A stretch of DNA of 64,000 nt from Thalassotalea sp. 42_200_T64 (GCA_002162925.1 MABC01000053.1:82535-146534); one strand, 5' to 3'; shown: positions 44,995 to 57,114, counted from the stretch's first letter. Program-made: numbers and translations. The notes: generated by a model from the letters alone, not told the origin.

Positions 44995-46580
44995 TTGCAA
45001 ATAAATTTCGTCGCTTATTTTGTTGTATTATTTGAATTGTGGGTATGGGTTATGTTGAAATCTTTAATCATGGTATTTCAATCTTTTATAGGGGTAAATG
45101 CTGCCGATAAGCCGACTAACATTTTGTTAGTCACGGTTGATGATATGAACTGGGATTCTGTGGGGGCTTTTGGTAATAATATTAAGGATATCACGCCTCA
45201 TATTGATCGAATAGCTAGCGAAGGGACTAAGTATAAAAGAGCCTATGTGGCAGCTTCAAACTGCGCACCTTCTCGGGTGGCTATCCAGACAGGTTTGTAT
45301 CCTCAGCAATCTGGAGCCAGAGGTTTCTTTTATATAAATGATGACAAAACGCCCACAATAGCCACCGAGCTAAAGGCTAATGGCTTTTTTACGGGCGTAA
45401 TTAATAAGTCTACAGACACGAATCCTTCACCAGATACCAATAAGTATTGGGATTTCAGATCTGGCTTTAATAAAGTCGCTAAATATTCTGCTAAGGGGTT
45501 CGGTGAAAAAAGTGCAGACTTCTTCTCTCAGGTTAAACAAAATAAGCAACCCTTCTATCTGGTAGTTAATATAGCTGATCCCCATAAACCGAATTTTAAC
45601 GATCCTAAAGCAACTAATAAAGGGGCTGATGTTCATGCTCCCAGTAGAATCATCGCAGAGAGCGAAGTAACTATTCCCTCATTTTACCTGAGCTTCAGGC
45701 AGTAAAAAGAGATATCCGTAACTACTTTAACTCGGTCAAAAGAGCCGATGACACAGTAGGAGAAGTTATGGCTGCTTTGCGCAATAGTGGTTTAGAGCAA
45801 GATACTTTGGTTATTTTTCTATCCGATCACGGTATGCCATTTCCTTTTGCCAAATCCTCTGTTTATGATAATGGCTTACGAACTCCTATGATCATGAAGT
45901 GGAAAAATTCCGTCTGGTAGTGTGAACCAAAATATCGTTTCTGTGATCGATTTAATGCCGACTATACCCGATGTTGCTGGGGTTAATTTGCCTACACAAC
46001 AAAAGTATTTTGGTAAAGCGCTACTTAAGCAAAGTAATAAAAAGCCAACAAATACTAAGCAGTACGCTTCCGGTAGTTTTGATGAAAGTGCTCACGGCTA
46101 TCCGGTTCCTATGCGAGGGGTAATATCAGCGGAATGGAATTATGTATTTAATACCTGGTCTGACGGTAAGCACGAAATCAAAAGTGCGGCAATGAATCAT
46201 CTGACGTTCGGGAAATGCTAAAAGAAGCCAACAAAAACCCAGTAATTAAGGCAAGAGTGGATCATTATAAATATCGCGCTACGGAAGAGTTATGCAACCT
46301 AATGATTGACCCTCACTGTTTGGTGAATTTAATTGATGATGCAAAATATGTTGATGTAAAGGCGCAATTACAGAATGAAATGCGTAAGCAAATGGTTAGA
46401 ACTGGGGATTATCTGTTGGAAGCTTTTGATCTGCGAGGCGATAAAAAAGCACTGCAAGTCTTTATGAATAAACAGCATCAGCAAGCGAAACAAAGAGCAA
46501 AACAGTATAAGTGGAAACGTGGCTCAAACATCGCAGGTTCAACTAGGGCAAACACTGGTTTATATCAAGTTGAGCCTTAA
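44995..46580 (+). pseudogene. S1-type sulfatase, at least three frameshifts
   Basis: NILLVTVDDMNWDSVGAFGN; sulfatase signature CAPSR; fragments 44995..45705, 45700..45920, 45922..46221 and 46215..46580 in shifting frames. Confidence 0.85.
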
Positions 46581-46767
46581 CCTTAATAGAAGAAAAAACT
46601 AAGTGCTGAAGATAAGTTTTATGGGATCAGGGCTTCAATCAATACTATAGATTCATTTGATTCAATCAATTATCTTCTGGCTCGCTCTAATCTGTCTTAA
46701 ATTGAATTCCGCTTATTACTTTTAGCCTTGAGTCGTCGCTATGTGTAGCCTACTGACAGGAACAACA

Positions 46768-49700
46768 ATGAAACACTTAATACCTTTTTTTAAAGCAATA
46801 AAATTTCAATCTTGCTTGGTGGCTTTAGCTTTATTAACTTTAACTTCTCTTGTAAATGCCGAACCAAGTAAATTAACGCAGCAAAAAATAAATCAAAAAG
46901 TCGCTGAATATAATTATCAGCTAAGCACACAAGCGATTGGTGGCCATTATCAATTTAGCAAAGACAATTTATTGGTTGAGCAAGCCAGGCAAGTTAAAAG
47001 TCTAGGGTCTAATCTATTAAAAATATGTTTAGGTAAAGGCACCGCTAAAAGCTATGGTTTTGAGAAAAAAGCCTTAAAAGCTAAGTCAGCCTTAGCAATG
47101 CTGAGATCCACGCCAGCACTTAAACACGTTTTTGATATGAACTTCAAATATTACCAAGCTTGGATACATTCATACACCGAAGGAAAATGGCGTGATGGTA
47201 TCACTAAAAAAGAAGCAGATGATTACTATAAAGAAATGTATGACTTAGCTGGGTATTTTTTAACTAAATATTCTGGTACAGGTAAAGTCTTCATGCTGGG
47301 AAATTGGGAAGGTGACTGGTTAATTCATAAAAAGATGGATAGAAATTCAACGCCGTCGACAAAGCCATTCAAGGCATGACCGATTGGCTCAATATTCGCC
47401 AAAAAGCTATTGATGATGCTAAGAAAAATGTTAAACACCAGGACGTTGAACTTTATCATTACTTAGAAGTTAATCTTGTTAATAAAGCGATGGATGGTAA
47501 GAAAAGTGTTGCACATAGCGTATTGCCAAATACCAATGTCGATCTAGTGTCTTATTCAGCCTATGAATCGATCAAAGATTCAAAAAAAACAAATATAGAT
47601 GCTATTCGTAAACCGCTTACTAAGGCCATGAATTACTTAGAAGGGCAGTTAAAACCCAAAGCTGGCATCCCATTTAAACGTAGAGTCTTTTTAGGTGAAT
47701 ATGGTTATCAAGCGAATAAAAATAAACCTGAAACTGTTAAGTCACAGTACATAAAAAGTAAGCATGTTATGCAGGTTGCTATTGAGTTAGATTTACCTTT
47801 TGCACTGATCTGGCAAATGTATAACAATGAATATAGTGATGATGGCGTATCTAAAGAAATGTCTTTAATTGATGAATCTGATGACAAGCGTTTATTATTT
47901 TATTTGCTTAAAGTGTATACACACAAAATGAGATATTTTGTTGCTCAATCGTATAAGAAAACGGGGATAGCTCCTTCTGATAAAGCATTTAAGCAACAAG
48001 CCATTAAAGTGCTGAAAAATCTTTCATACAAGCAAAGTCAAAAAAATAAAGTAAAACTAGAAAAACAAACAGCAGTAAGTCAAACCAAGGTTGTTGGTAA
48101 GTCTATTGGTACGACGGGTGCTCCCAAAGCACCTGCTAAAAAAGGAAAAAAGAACAAACCTGTTTCAGGCCCGAGTATTGATAAACCTTTTAATAATGAA
48201 CTTGGCTATAAATCAGCCAAAATTAAACCTGACTTTGACTTCACTTCAACCGCTAAATCATACAATAACGTCAATGTGTTAGTGGTGATGTCAGATCAAC
48301 ATAAAAAGTCTGCGTCAGGTGTGTATGGTCACAAAATTATTAAAACGCCAACGCTAGATGCTTTGGCTAAAGACGGTACCTTATTTACCCATGCTTATAC
48401 ACCAGCGCCGGTTTGTGCGCCAGCAAGAGCAGCAATGCAAACGGGAATATACCCCTATGCCAATGGTGCGGTTTATCATAAGGCACCAAAATTAAGTGAA
48501 AATGGTAAAGAAATAAAAGTAGGCTCAGGAGAATATCGCGAAACTGGCTATCACGAGCATATTATGAGCTTAGCACAAATGTTTAAGTCAAAAGGGTATA
48601 TCACCGCAGCACCAGGGAAAATGCATGTGCATGGTGAACTACAAACTGAGGTGGATGATAAATACCCTAAAGGTAATGACATGGGCTTTGATGAAACCTC
48701 ACTACGTTATTACAGTCACTTCCCTGGTAAGCATTATGAAGATGTTGTCGGTAGCGACACCTACAATCGCTATAAACAAACTGGCCCTTATAAAAAATTT
48801 GGTGGTTCACAAGATTTAAACGCCACCTTAAACCGTCATTGGTTAAAGTTGATGAAGACAATTTTGATATGCTGGTAGCCAATACTGCAGTAGATTTTAT
48901 TAACAGGCATGGCAAAGACAAACAAAACTTCTTTTTACATGTAGGTTTTGAAAAGCCGCATTTACCGTTAACAACATTACAAAAATATTATGACATGTAC
49001 GATGTTGATGATTTTGAATTACCTGACACCGTCAATGATTGGTATGAAAAAGGTCGTTATCCTTGGATTCAAAATTGGGTTCACAATGCAACCCCTAAAA
49101 AAGATAAGGATAAGGCGAAACGCATTATGGCTGCCTATGCAGCTTGTATTACCGAAATGGATGAAATGTTTGGTCGCTTAATTAAGGCGTTAAAACAAAA
49201 CGGTCAATATGAAAATACCATTATAGTTTACAGCACAGATCACGGTGAGCATATGTTTGAACATGGTTTGCGTGGTAAACACAATATGTATGACGCAGCG
49301 ATTATATTCCTTTTATTGTCTCTTATCCTAAAGAGTTACCTAAAGGTCAGGTAAATGATTCTTTGGTTTCTCTTATTGATATTATGCCAACATTGGCTGA
49401 ATGAGTAGGCGCTAATGTTAGTGATGAAGTACAAGGTATCTCTTTAGTTGATACCATCAAAACAGATAAAGTGATTATAGATAGAGCCGTGTTTACTGAG
49501 TATCGTCAAGGGGGGTACGAAGCATTTTCAGATGCCGACTTCCTACCATCACGTATGATGCGCAAAGGAAAATATAAGTTCGTTTATACCCATGGAATTA
49601 TTCATCAGCTCTATGATATAGAATCAGCTCCTGATGAGCTAAATAACTTAATTCTTGACCCTGCATACACCGAACTTGCTAAACAGTATGCCTTTGAAAC

Positions 49701-50013
49701 ATTAGCACAGTGGCGTTTTGAAAAGTATTATCCAATAGCGTTAAAAGTTACGGGTAATAAACTTAGCTGGTCTACAATATCTCAGGCTAGAGGGTACAAC
49801 CTGTTTTATTCACCGACAAACAATTCTGCTAAAGCGTCACTTTTACAACAAGACATTAAGCAAACAACATTTAAAGTAGATAAAAAAGGCTATTACTGGG
49901 TGTTTGCTGACTTTAATTTAACTCGAAACACTAAACGCCTCGGTAATACACCCGTTTGGCTGGAAAACCATACTTATAGGTTGCCTATCTCAGATTATGT
50001 TTTGGTAAAATAG
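46768..50013 (+). pseudogene. Bimodular glycoside hydrolase-like + S1 sulfatase protein, three frameshifts and one in-frame TGA
   Basis: GH-like module (FMLGNWEGDW..., FLGEYGYQ...FALIWQMYNNE), Lys/Pro-rich linker, then sulfatase (VLVVMSDQHKKSASGVYGH, CAPARAAMQTGIYP, TDHGEHMFEHGL). Breaks near 47350, 48845 and 49303; TGA at 49402..49404. Confidence 0.8.
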
Positions 50014-50161
50014 TAGTAGTTCGATTTCTAGGAAATCGACCGTTTTTGATAAGGATATTATGGTTTGGTTGTCTAAGTCACTTTTCTCAAAATACAGCCG
50101 GTTAAACGATTTATCTTTTTATCTCGCTATATCTAAACAAAAAAATATTTAAGGAAATTCA

Positions 50162-50362
50162 ATGAGACTTTCGATAATTTTACTTACCTTACTTAGTTTT
50201 ATTTCTCATAGTGATGAATTTCAGTTATCAATTAAAGAGCACACCAGACTATCTAATAACAGTGCGATAAATGCTAAGTATTGGTTGGCAACCAATCAAG
50301 TATCTTCAGAATCATCTGCGCCTTTACTTATCTATTTGCATGGCCGCGGAGGAGTAGACTAA
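50162..50362 (+). pseudogene. Truncated secreted alpha/beta hydrolase
   Basis: Signal peptide, then SAPLLIYLHGRGGVD*; stops just after an HGxGG-type oxyanion motif. Confidence 0.6.
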
Positions 50363-50588
50363 AGCGTTAATTATGGCGCTGCTTTGTTGCTCGTTTAAGA
50401 AACACTAAACGTCGCAATAAATCGCCTTGTACTAAACGCTTTATCCTGCGCAAAAATATTGCTCTGAAATCTACATAAAACTCGCTTCGGCGAGTTTTTT
50501 GTTTATTTCTAAATACATTCTATATTGAAAGTTAGTAGCGAATTCGCTACTGTGCACTAATTGTCACCATAAGGTAAAATTTTCTCCC

Positions 50589-51173
50589 ATGGACACAGAT
50601 ACATTTAATCAAGCCATCCAATTAATTGATCAAGCCAATGCCGAAGATCCAAATAAAGAAACTTGGCAAGGCAATGAATACTCGAAAGAAGTGCTATATT
50701 CGATGCGGATGAGCGAAACCTTGGCCAGCTTTGCGCCTGAGGCTGAACAAGCATTACAGATAGCTGCTCGCTGTCAACATATTTGCCGCTGGGAACATCC
50801 ACGCAGTGAATATGAAATGAATCGTCAGGGCTATCTATTATGGCGTCAGGAATTGAAAAAATTTCATGCTAAAAAAGCGACAACAATACTAACCTCTGTT
50901 GGTTGTAAGGCCGAGATCATTGAGCAAGTGGAATTTTTAGTGTTGAAAAAACAATTAAAAAGAAATCCACAAACACAAACGTTAGAGGATGTTATCTGTT
51001 TGGTGTTTTTAGAACATTATTTTGATGATTTTATTGCCAAGCACAGCGAAGAAAAGCTCATTTCAGTATTGCAAAAAACCTGGGCGAAAATGTCTGAGCA
51101 AGGACATCAGGCAGCGTTAGGCTTATCGTTATCTGAGGATGCGAATGCACTAGTAGCAAAAGCGCTAAGTTAA
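50589..51173 (+). CDS. DUF4202 protein
   Basis: AARCQHICRWEHPRSEYEMNRQGYLLWRQELKKFHA; LEDVICLVFLEHYFDDF. Confidence 0.8.
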   Translation: MDTDTFNQAIQLIDQANAEDPNKETWQGNEYSKEVLYSMRMSETLASFAPEAEQALQIAARCQHICRWEHPRSEYEMNRQGYLLWRQELKKFHAKKATTILTSVGCKAEIIEQVEFLVLKKQLKRNPQTQTLEDVICLVFLEHYFDDFIAKHSEEKLISVLQKTWAKMSEQGHQAALGLSLSEDANALVAKALS

Positions 51174-51201
51174 TATTTTTTCAGAGACGTTATTATAATC
51201 A

Positions 51202-51222
51202 GGACTAAGGACTAAGGACTAA
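51202..51222. repeat. Heptamer tandem array (GGACTAA)3
   Basis: Three perfect GGACTAA units, followed by hairpin AAGGCTTG...CAAGCCTT. Confidence 0.85.
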
Positions 51223-51273
51223 GGCTTGAGCTATTGCGCAAGCCTTATTCGATTATCGGTTTACATTATCAGC

Positions 51274-51774
51274 TTACATTAGTGTCGACATATCCACGTT
51301 ATCAAACGCCAGCACATCACCACCGAATTCTCTAGAAAAGGCTTTTGCATCACCCTCTTTACTAAAACTGGCTAAGGTTTTGCCCATCGCCCCAGTTTTG
51401 CTTGAACCTACCACAAACCAGGCAACTCTGGCATCGACAAAATAACCATCATTGGGCTCATCCCAAGGCATTTTACTCATGTCATGCACATAGATTGAGG
51501 TGACGTTACGTTTATTTTCCGGGTCTAAATAAAAGCTGAACATATCTCTGGTGGAGCAAAATTTGTGAACTGTTTCACCTCTGTCCTTACGGTATAATTC
51601 ACCTTTTGGTCCGGAAAAATTACTGATCAACATGCCACACAAATGACATTCATCGGAGCTTTCTATGGCTTGTGCTTGCAGCACTACTTGTTGTTGTTGT
51701 TGCTGTTGCTCTGAACAAGCAATCAGCAGTGTCAGCGAAATTAATGGTAACAACAGTTTAACGAGTTTGTTCAT
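51274..51774 (-). CDS. nosL: NosL copper chaperone lipoprotein
   Basis: Lipobox LLIACSEQ; CHLCGMLISNFSGPKGE; MNKL start overlaps the nosY stop. Confidence 0.92.
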   Translation of the reverse strand: MNKLVKLLLPLISLTLLIACSEQQQQQQQVVLQAQAIESSDECHLCGMLISNFSGPKGELYRKDRGETVHKFCSTRDMFSFYLDPENKRNVTSIYVHDMSKMPWDEPNDGYFVDARVAWFVVGSSKTGAMGKTLASFSKEGDAKAFSREFGGDVLAFDNVDMSTLM

Positions 51775-52592
51775 TACAAGGTCTTCTTTTTGAGAATGAA
51801 AATGGCAAGGCTTAGCGGGATTGCTACCCAAGCGAGTAAGGAAAGAATTAACTGAGATTGTGACATGCTGGCGTTAATCGCAATCGCGATTGCACCATTG
51901 ACATCACTACTGTCCAATCCTGACAGGTTTACTAAGCGGAAAATATCGGCAGGGTTTAACATCATCAGCTGAGTTAAGCCTTGTTGGCCAAGATCGCTAT
52001 CAATGCCTACCAATAGTGCTAATAGGGCTAGATCAAAGGCAAGCGCAAAGAAAAACCAGGTGATCAAGGCAAAGCCTGCGGCTTTTGACTTTTCACTTAC
52101 CGATAAACTGATCAAATAGGCAATGGCAGTAAAGCTTAAGCCGAGCAACACCGCACTAAAGATAAACAGTGCAAAGCTGGCAATAACCTGACTACTGTCC
52201 ATTTGAAAATACAACAACAAGGCTGAGCTGCCAAAGCCTAAAAATATTGCCAGGGCGATAATGGCACCCTGGCCGAAAAACTTACCTAACAGCAGTTGCG
52301 ACTTACTTAATGGGTAAGTTAACAACAACAATAAGGTGCCACTTTCTTGCTCACCAACAAAGCTGTCATAACTTAACAACAGGGCGATCAATGGGATCAG
52401 AAATACCGCCAAGCTTGCCAGGCTAGCTATCGTCGTCGATAGTGATGTTATCCCTATGCTGCCAGAAGCTGCGGCGCCAAAGTAGGTTAACCCTAGCGAG
52501 AGTACGGTAAATATCAGGGTGATAGACACTAGCCAGCGGTTTCTCAAACCATCCTGAAATTCTTTATTGGCAACGGTTAATATCTGCATCAT
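51774..52592 (-). CDS. nosY: NosY ABC permease
   Basis: ABC-2 type, 6 TM, in the nos cluster. Confidence 0.92.
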   Translation of the reverse strand: MMQILTVANKEFQDGLRNRWLVSITLIFTVLSLGLTYFGAAASGSIGITSLSTTIASLASLAVFLIPLIALLLSYDSFVGEQESGTLLLLLTYPLSKSQLLLGKFFGQGAIIALAIFLGFGSSALLLYFQMDSSQVIASFALFIFSAVLLGLSFTAIAYLISLSVSEKSKAAGFALITWFFFALAFDLALLALLVGIDSDLGQQGLTQLMMLNPADIFRLVNLSGLDSSDVNGAIAIAINASMSQSQLILSLLAWVAIPLSLAIFILKKKTL

Positions 52593-53545
52593 GATTTTTT
52601 AGCTCCTGAATTTTTACTTCCAGATTTTTTACCGCCAAACAAGGGTAATGGTTGGGCGAGATAGTGTTGATATAGTTGTTCCAGATTAGCCGGCTCAACC
52701 TGAATATCCTTTACCGAATCATAAGACAATAACTGTTTTAAAATCGCCAGCTTTTCTTGTTCCGGCACCATTAATGTTTGTTTATCACCGCCAGCGCTTA
52801 AAAATTGACTCAATGTAGGATCGCTATTTACTGAGCCATTTAATCCAGTAGGTTTAATTCGTACCGGTAAATCTGCCTGTTGGCGAAGTTGCGCCAGGGT
52901 GCCGCTTGCCAATAATTTACCGCCAGATAATATCATCGCTCTATCGATGTGTTGTTCTACGCCGGGGAGTACGTGCGAACATAAAATAACACTGGAACCT
53001 TGTGTTTTTAATTGATCTACGGTTTGGTAAAAATCTCGGGTAGCAATGGGATCCAGGCCAACCGTAGGTTCATCTAACAACAAGAGTTTTGGTTTGCCAA
53101 TAAATGCTTGTGCCAACCCTAAGCGTTGTCGCATGCCTTTTGAATAGGTTTTTACTTGTCGCTTCATCGCGTGGCTAATGCCCACTTGTTCTAAAAGATC
53201 AATGGCCGTTTTTTTATTGAAACCTTTCAATTTAGCGAAGTAAGTAAGTACTTCCAAACCAGTGAGTTGGTCATAAAAACTGACATTTTCAGGAAGATAA
53301 CCAACCTTTGCCCGAGTATGCCAGGCCTCTTTTGAATCGGGCGCCATGCCCATCACTTCGACACTGCCACTGCTTGCTGAAATTACCCCGAGGATAAGTT
53401 TCATCATGGTGGTTTTGCCGGCGCCATTATGACCAAATAAACCCAGCACTTCGCCTTGATTTAAGGTCATGCTGACGGAATCCAGAGCATGGAGTTTTTG
53501 GTATTGTTTGCAAACATTTTGCAATGAGATCAGGGGAGTAGTCAT
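52589..53545 (-). CDS. nosF: NosF ABC ATPase
   Basis: Walker A GHNGAGKTTMMK; signature YSKGMRQRLGLAQA. Confidence 0.95.
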   Translation of the reverse strand: MTTPLISLQNVCKQYQKLHALDSVSMTLNQGEVLGLFGHNGAGKTTMMKLILGVISASSGSVEVMGMAPDSKEAWHTRAKVGYLPENVSFYDQLTGLEVLTYFAKLKGFNKKTAIDLLEQVGISHAMKRQVKTYSKGMRQRLGLAQAFIGKPKLLLLDEPTVGLDPIATRDFYQTVDQLKTQGSSVILCSHVLPGVEQHIDRAMILSGGKLLASGTLAQLRQQADLPVRIKPTGLNGSVNSDPTLSQFLSAGGDKQTLMVPEQEKLAILKQLLSYDSVKDIQVEPANLEQLYQHYLAQPLPLFGGKKSGSKNSGAKKS

Positions 53546-53558
53546 CTTTTATTCATCC

Positions 53559-54947
53559 TTAATGCTGAGCATCAGGTTTAGTACTGGAAGAACTGCTGGT
53601 AGCTGAATTGATTGTTGCCAGTGACACTTCTTCTGCATTTGGGTGTGGTGATTGCATTAACGGATAGCTATCTTTAACCCCTGGTGGTTTTAGTACCGGG
53701 AATTGTCTTTGTACCCAGCGTAAAATAAGCACGGCTGGGCTGTCCATTAACATTTTCATTTCTGGATATTGCCAGACCAGTTTATCAATGCCATCGTTGG
53801 GCTCAAAAATCACATCACCAACAAGGTCATTGTTCATATCCCAGCCAAGGTAGTTGCTCCAGTAATTGCCTTTACCGTCTTTGCTCCACTCTTGTTTTTT
53901 GTTGGATACGTATTTTACTTGCGTTGGATTGTTGATAAAACTATTACCAAATACCTTGGTATTCTCAGAACCGGCGGTTAAATGAATACCAATCTCGCTG
54001 GTATGGATCAAATTATTACTGATGGTGTTGTAGGCTGAGTTATAAACAAATAACCCTTTACCATCACGGCCTAATACTTTGTTTTCAGGTTTAGTCCAAA
54101 CATCTTTAATAACATTGTCGGTAATTGTTGAGGACGTAATAAAGTTCAATAAAAAGCCATAGTCTTCACTATTTTTACTGGTATTTGCTGACACGATTAA
54201 ATGCTTGGAGCTCATTAAGGCATAACCGGCTCGGGTGTTATAGGTAAGATTGTTTAATACTTGATTGCTGTGCGAATACATGTAGTGAATGCCATAGCGT
54301 AAATCATGCATAGTGTTATTTTGCAGGACATTTTCTTGGCTAGAAATAATATAAAGGCCATCTCTGGTATTTGAGACATTGTTGCCACGCACTAAAACGT
54401 GTTTAACAATCGATAATTGAATGCCATTACCTCTATCGGCCGAGCGTAATTTGGTATTTCCTACGATGGTATTATTGAGCACTTTGATATGTTCGGCTTT
54501 CTGTAACCAAATACCAAAGCCACTGCCTTGCAGCTGGTTATTTTGAATGAGAATATTCTCGACTTTTTTATCTGAATATATGCCTGAGTTTTGTTCTGTT
54601 AAGTCATCTCCCCAGTTAATAATGGTGAGATCTTCAATGGTAATGTTGGAATTAAAAAGATGAATGGCATGGCCTTTACCCATGGCATCAATAATGGTTT
54701 CATTACTACCACGTAAAGTAATTTCGCGGTTGATAATAAAGTTGCCAAAGTAGTTTCCTTTGGCCAAAATGACGGTGTCGCCATCAATTGTATTATCGAG
54801 AATTTGTTGTAAGTTGTCTTGCGTTGAAACTTGCCATACTTGTGCCGTAGCTGTGTTGATAACAGCCATTGTCAGCATTAAATAAAGCAATATATTTCTC
54901 ATCATTAAATGGTAATACCTTGTCAAATAGATAAGAGATAAAGGCAT
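53559..54947 (-). CDS. nosD: NosD periplasmic beta-helix protein
   Basis: Right-handed beta-helix repeats (NTISNNLIHTSEIGIHLTAGSENTKVFGN); start probably at 54905 (MMRNILLYL). Confidence 0.93.
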   Translation of the reverse strand: MPLSLIYLTRYYHLMMRNILLYLMLTMAVINTATAQVWQVSTQDNLQQILDNTIDGDTVILAKGNYFGNFIINREITLRGSNETIIDAMGKGHAIHLFNSNITIEDLTIINWGDDLTEQNSGIYSDKKVENILIQNNQLQGSGFGIWLQKAEHIKVLNNTIVGNTKLRSADRGNGIQLSIVKHVLVRGNNVSNTRDGLYIISSQENVLQNNTMHDLRYGIHYMYSHSNQVLNNLTYNTRAGYALMSSKHLIVSANTSKNSEDYGFLLNFITSSTITDNVIKDVWTKPENKVLGRDGKGLFVYNSAYNTISNNLIHTSEIGIHLTAGSENTKVFGNSFINNPTQVKYVSNKKQEWSKDGKGNYWSNYLGWDMNNDLVGDVIFEPNDGIDKLVWQYPEMKMLMDSPAVLILRWVQRQFPVLKPPGVKDSYPLMQSPHPNAEEVSLATINSATSSSSSTKPDAQH

Positions 54948-55141
54948 AATACGTTGCCGTATTATGCCTTAGTTAATACCAAGTTCACTAATTAACTGCT
55001 CATTTTTAATGGCTAAAATGAATAACTACGGCGTTATAAAATTTACAAGTAGAATAACTACTTACTAAATTTCATGGCTTGTATTTAGCCATTTTATCTC
55101 ATGAAAAAGTAGACCACTTTATTAATGAAATTGGTATACAA

Positions 55142-57034
55142 TTAAGCTTCTACTAGCATACGACCGCGCATTTCCATGTGCAGCGCATGACAGAACCAGT
55201 TACAGTAATACCATTGTACGCCAGGCTTGTCGGCAGTAAAGGTAATAGACGAGGTTGCTTGTGGTCCAATTTCCATTTGCACGCCGTGGTTAGTCATACA
55301 GAAACCATGCGTTACATCTTCAACTTGGTCAAGGTTAGTAACAATAACAGTGACTTCATCACCAAGTTTCACTTTAAACTCATTCATACCATAAGTTGGG
55401 GCAACTGAGGTCATGTAAACACGCACTTTTTTACCGTCACGAATAACCTTGTTGTCGGTGTAAACATCAACGCCATCTTTTTTCGCCATTGCAATTGTTT
55501 CAGCAAAGATTGGGTCGGTACGTGGCCATAATTTTAATGGTTTTATTTTACTACGGTGAACCATCATACAATCATGCGGTTCAGCAAAAGTTGGACCATC
55601 ATGAATCAACTTCATTTCATCGCCTGAAATATCAATTAATTGATCATTTTCAGGACGTAAAGGACCCACTGGCAAGAATCTGTCTTTAGAGAACTTACAT
55701 AAAGATATTAACCATTTACCATCGGCATCACGTGTTTCACCTTGTGTGGTATGGTTATGACCTGGTTGGTAATGAACGTCTAATTTTTGACGAATGTAGT
55801 TAACTTTTTTACCGTTATGAGCATCAATTGCGTCTTGAACATTCCATTTTGCAATTTGGCTATCAAGGAATAATGTCGTGTAGGCATTACCTTTGTTATC
55901 AAATGCAGTATGCAGTGGACCTAAACCTAATTCTGGTTCAGCAACAATGGTGTCACGCGGCTTAATTTTATCGGCAAATAATGCATCTAATTTCTTAATA
56001 GAAATAATAGAAACAGTTGGTGATAATTTACCGTTAGCGACGAAGTACTCACCATTTGGTGAAGTATTCAACCCATGTGGTGATTTAGGTACTGGAATAT
56101 AACGCGTTAATTCAGAACCTTTACGACCATCTAAAACAGGTACATTGTTACCGTTATAGGTTTTGAATTTACCAGCCTTAAGTGCTGCCTCACAAGCCGC
56201 TAAACTAAAGATAACCACATGGTCACGCTCGGCGGTGATCATTTCACCTAAGTTCATCCCCATTTCTGAGTTGTAACACGTTGATGCAAAATATTTACCA
56301 TCGTAATCGGCATCGGTATTATCTAGGTTACCGTCAACCATTACTTGGAAAGCCATTTCCATGGTTTCTGCATCAATTACGTTGTATAACGAACGGTATG
56401 TACTAACATCTTCCATGCCAGATTTACCATCGTTATTCATCGGGATTTCAAATTCACCATTACAAACCACATATTTAGTGTATGGTGCTTTTTGTACGCG
56501 TAAACCGTGAACTGCTTGTACGTTTGGAACCGTAAGCATTTTGTCACATTTCATTACGTCACAACGTATACGAGCAACACGAGAGTTGGCTTTATCATTA
56601 ATGAATACGTATTTACCATCGTATCGACCATCTTGCATACTCATATGCGGATGATGAGAATCACCAGCAAGTAAATGGGCACTTTCGCCTTTAATGCGCT
56701 TACTTTCTTCCGTTAATCCCCAGCCTGTTGCTGAGTCGATGTTAAATACAGGAATACGCATAAGCTCGCGCATTGACGGAATGCCCATGATGCGTACTTC
56801 GCCAGAATGACCGCCTGACCAAAAGCCGTAATACTCATCAAGATCACCCGGATGAACAAAGGCTTCGTTTTTTGCATATTCTGCAGCATTGGCTTTTGCC
56901 GTGCTCGCAAACATAGCGGCAGTCATAGGAGCAGCAATTGCGCCAGCACCTAATAAGGCAGTTTTACCAAAAAATTTTCGTCTTTCTTTGTTTTCCAGCT
57001 CCAATTCATTAGAGCGTTTGTCTTCGTTACTCAT
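55142..57034 (-). CDS. nosZ: Nitrous oxide reductase, Tat-dependent (clade I-like)
   Basis: [16 protein letters not shown] leader; CuA region [38 protein letters not shown]. Confidence 0.97.
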   Translation of the reverse strand: MSNEDKRSNELELENKERRKFFGKTALLGAGAIAAPMTAAMFASTAKANAAEYAKNEAFVHPGDLDEYYGFWSGGHSGEVRIMGIPSMRELMRIPVFNIDSATGWGLTEESKRIKGESAHLLAGDSHHPHMSMQDGRYDGKYVFINDKANSRVARIRCDVMKCDKMLTVPNVQAVHGLRVQKAPYTKYVVCNGEFEIPMNNDGKSGMEDVSTYRSLYNVIDAETMEMAFQVMVDGNLDNTDADYDGKYFASTCYNSEMGMNLGEMITAERDHVVIFSLAACEAALKAGKFKTYNGNNVPVLDGRKGSELTRYIPVPKSPHGLNTSPNGEYFVANGKLSPTVSIISIKKLDALFADKIKPRDTIVAEPELGLGPLHTAFDNKGNAYTTLFLDSQIAKWNVQDAIDAHNGKKVNYIRQKLDVHYQPGHNHTTQGETRDADGKWLISLCKFSKDRFLPVGPLRPENDQLIDISGDEMKLIHDGPTFAEPHDCMMVHRSKIKPLKLWPRTDPIFAETIAMAKKDGVDVYTDNKVIRDGKKVRVYMTSVAPTYGMNEFKVKLGDEVTVIVTNLDQVEDVTHGFCMTNHGVQMEIGPQATSSITFTADKPGVQWYYCNWFCHALHMEMRGRMLVEA

Positions 57035-57114
57035 TCTAATTCTCCATCTTGCTGTTAAATTTTACTAATTTTAAACGTTTTTTATTGCTTCATTTTACGG
57101 TTTCAGTTTGTTGC

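Noticed and set aside
48091-48282. Short alternative-frame ORFs inside the GH-sulfatase region as separate genes
   Set aside because: They overlap the main reading frame and show no motifs; frameshift-separated parts of one gene explain the region better.
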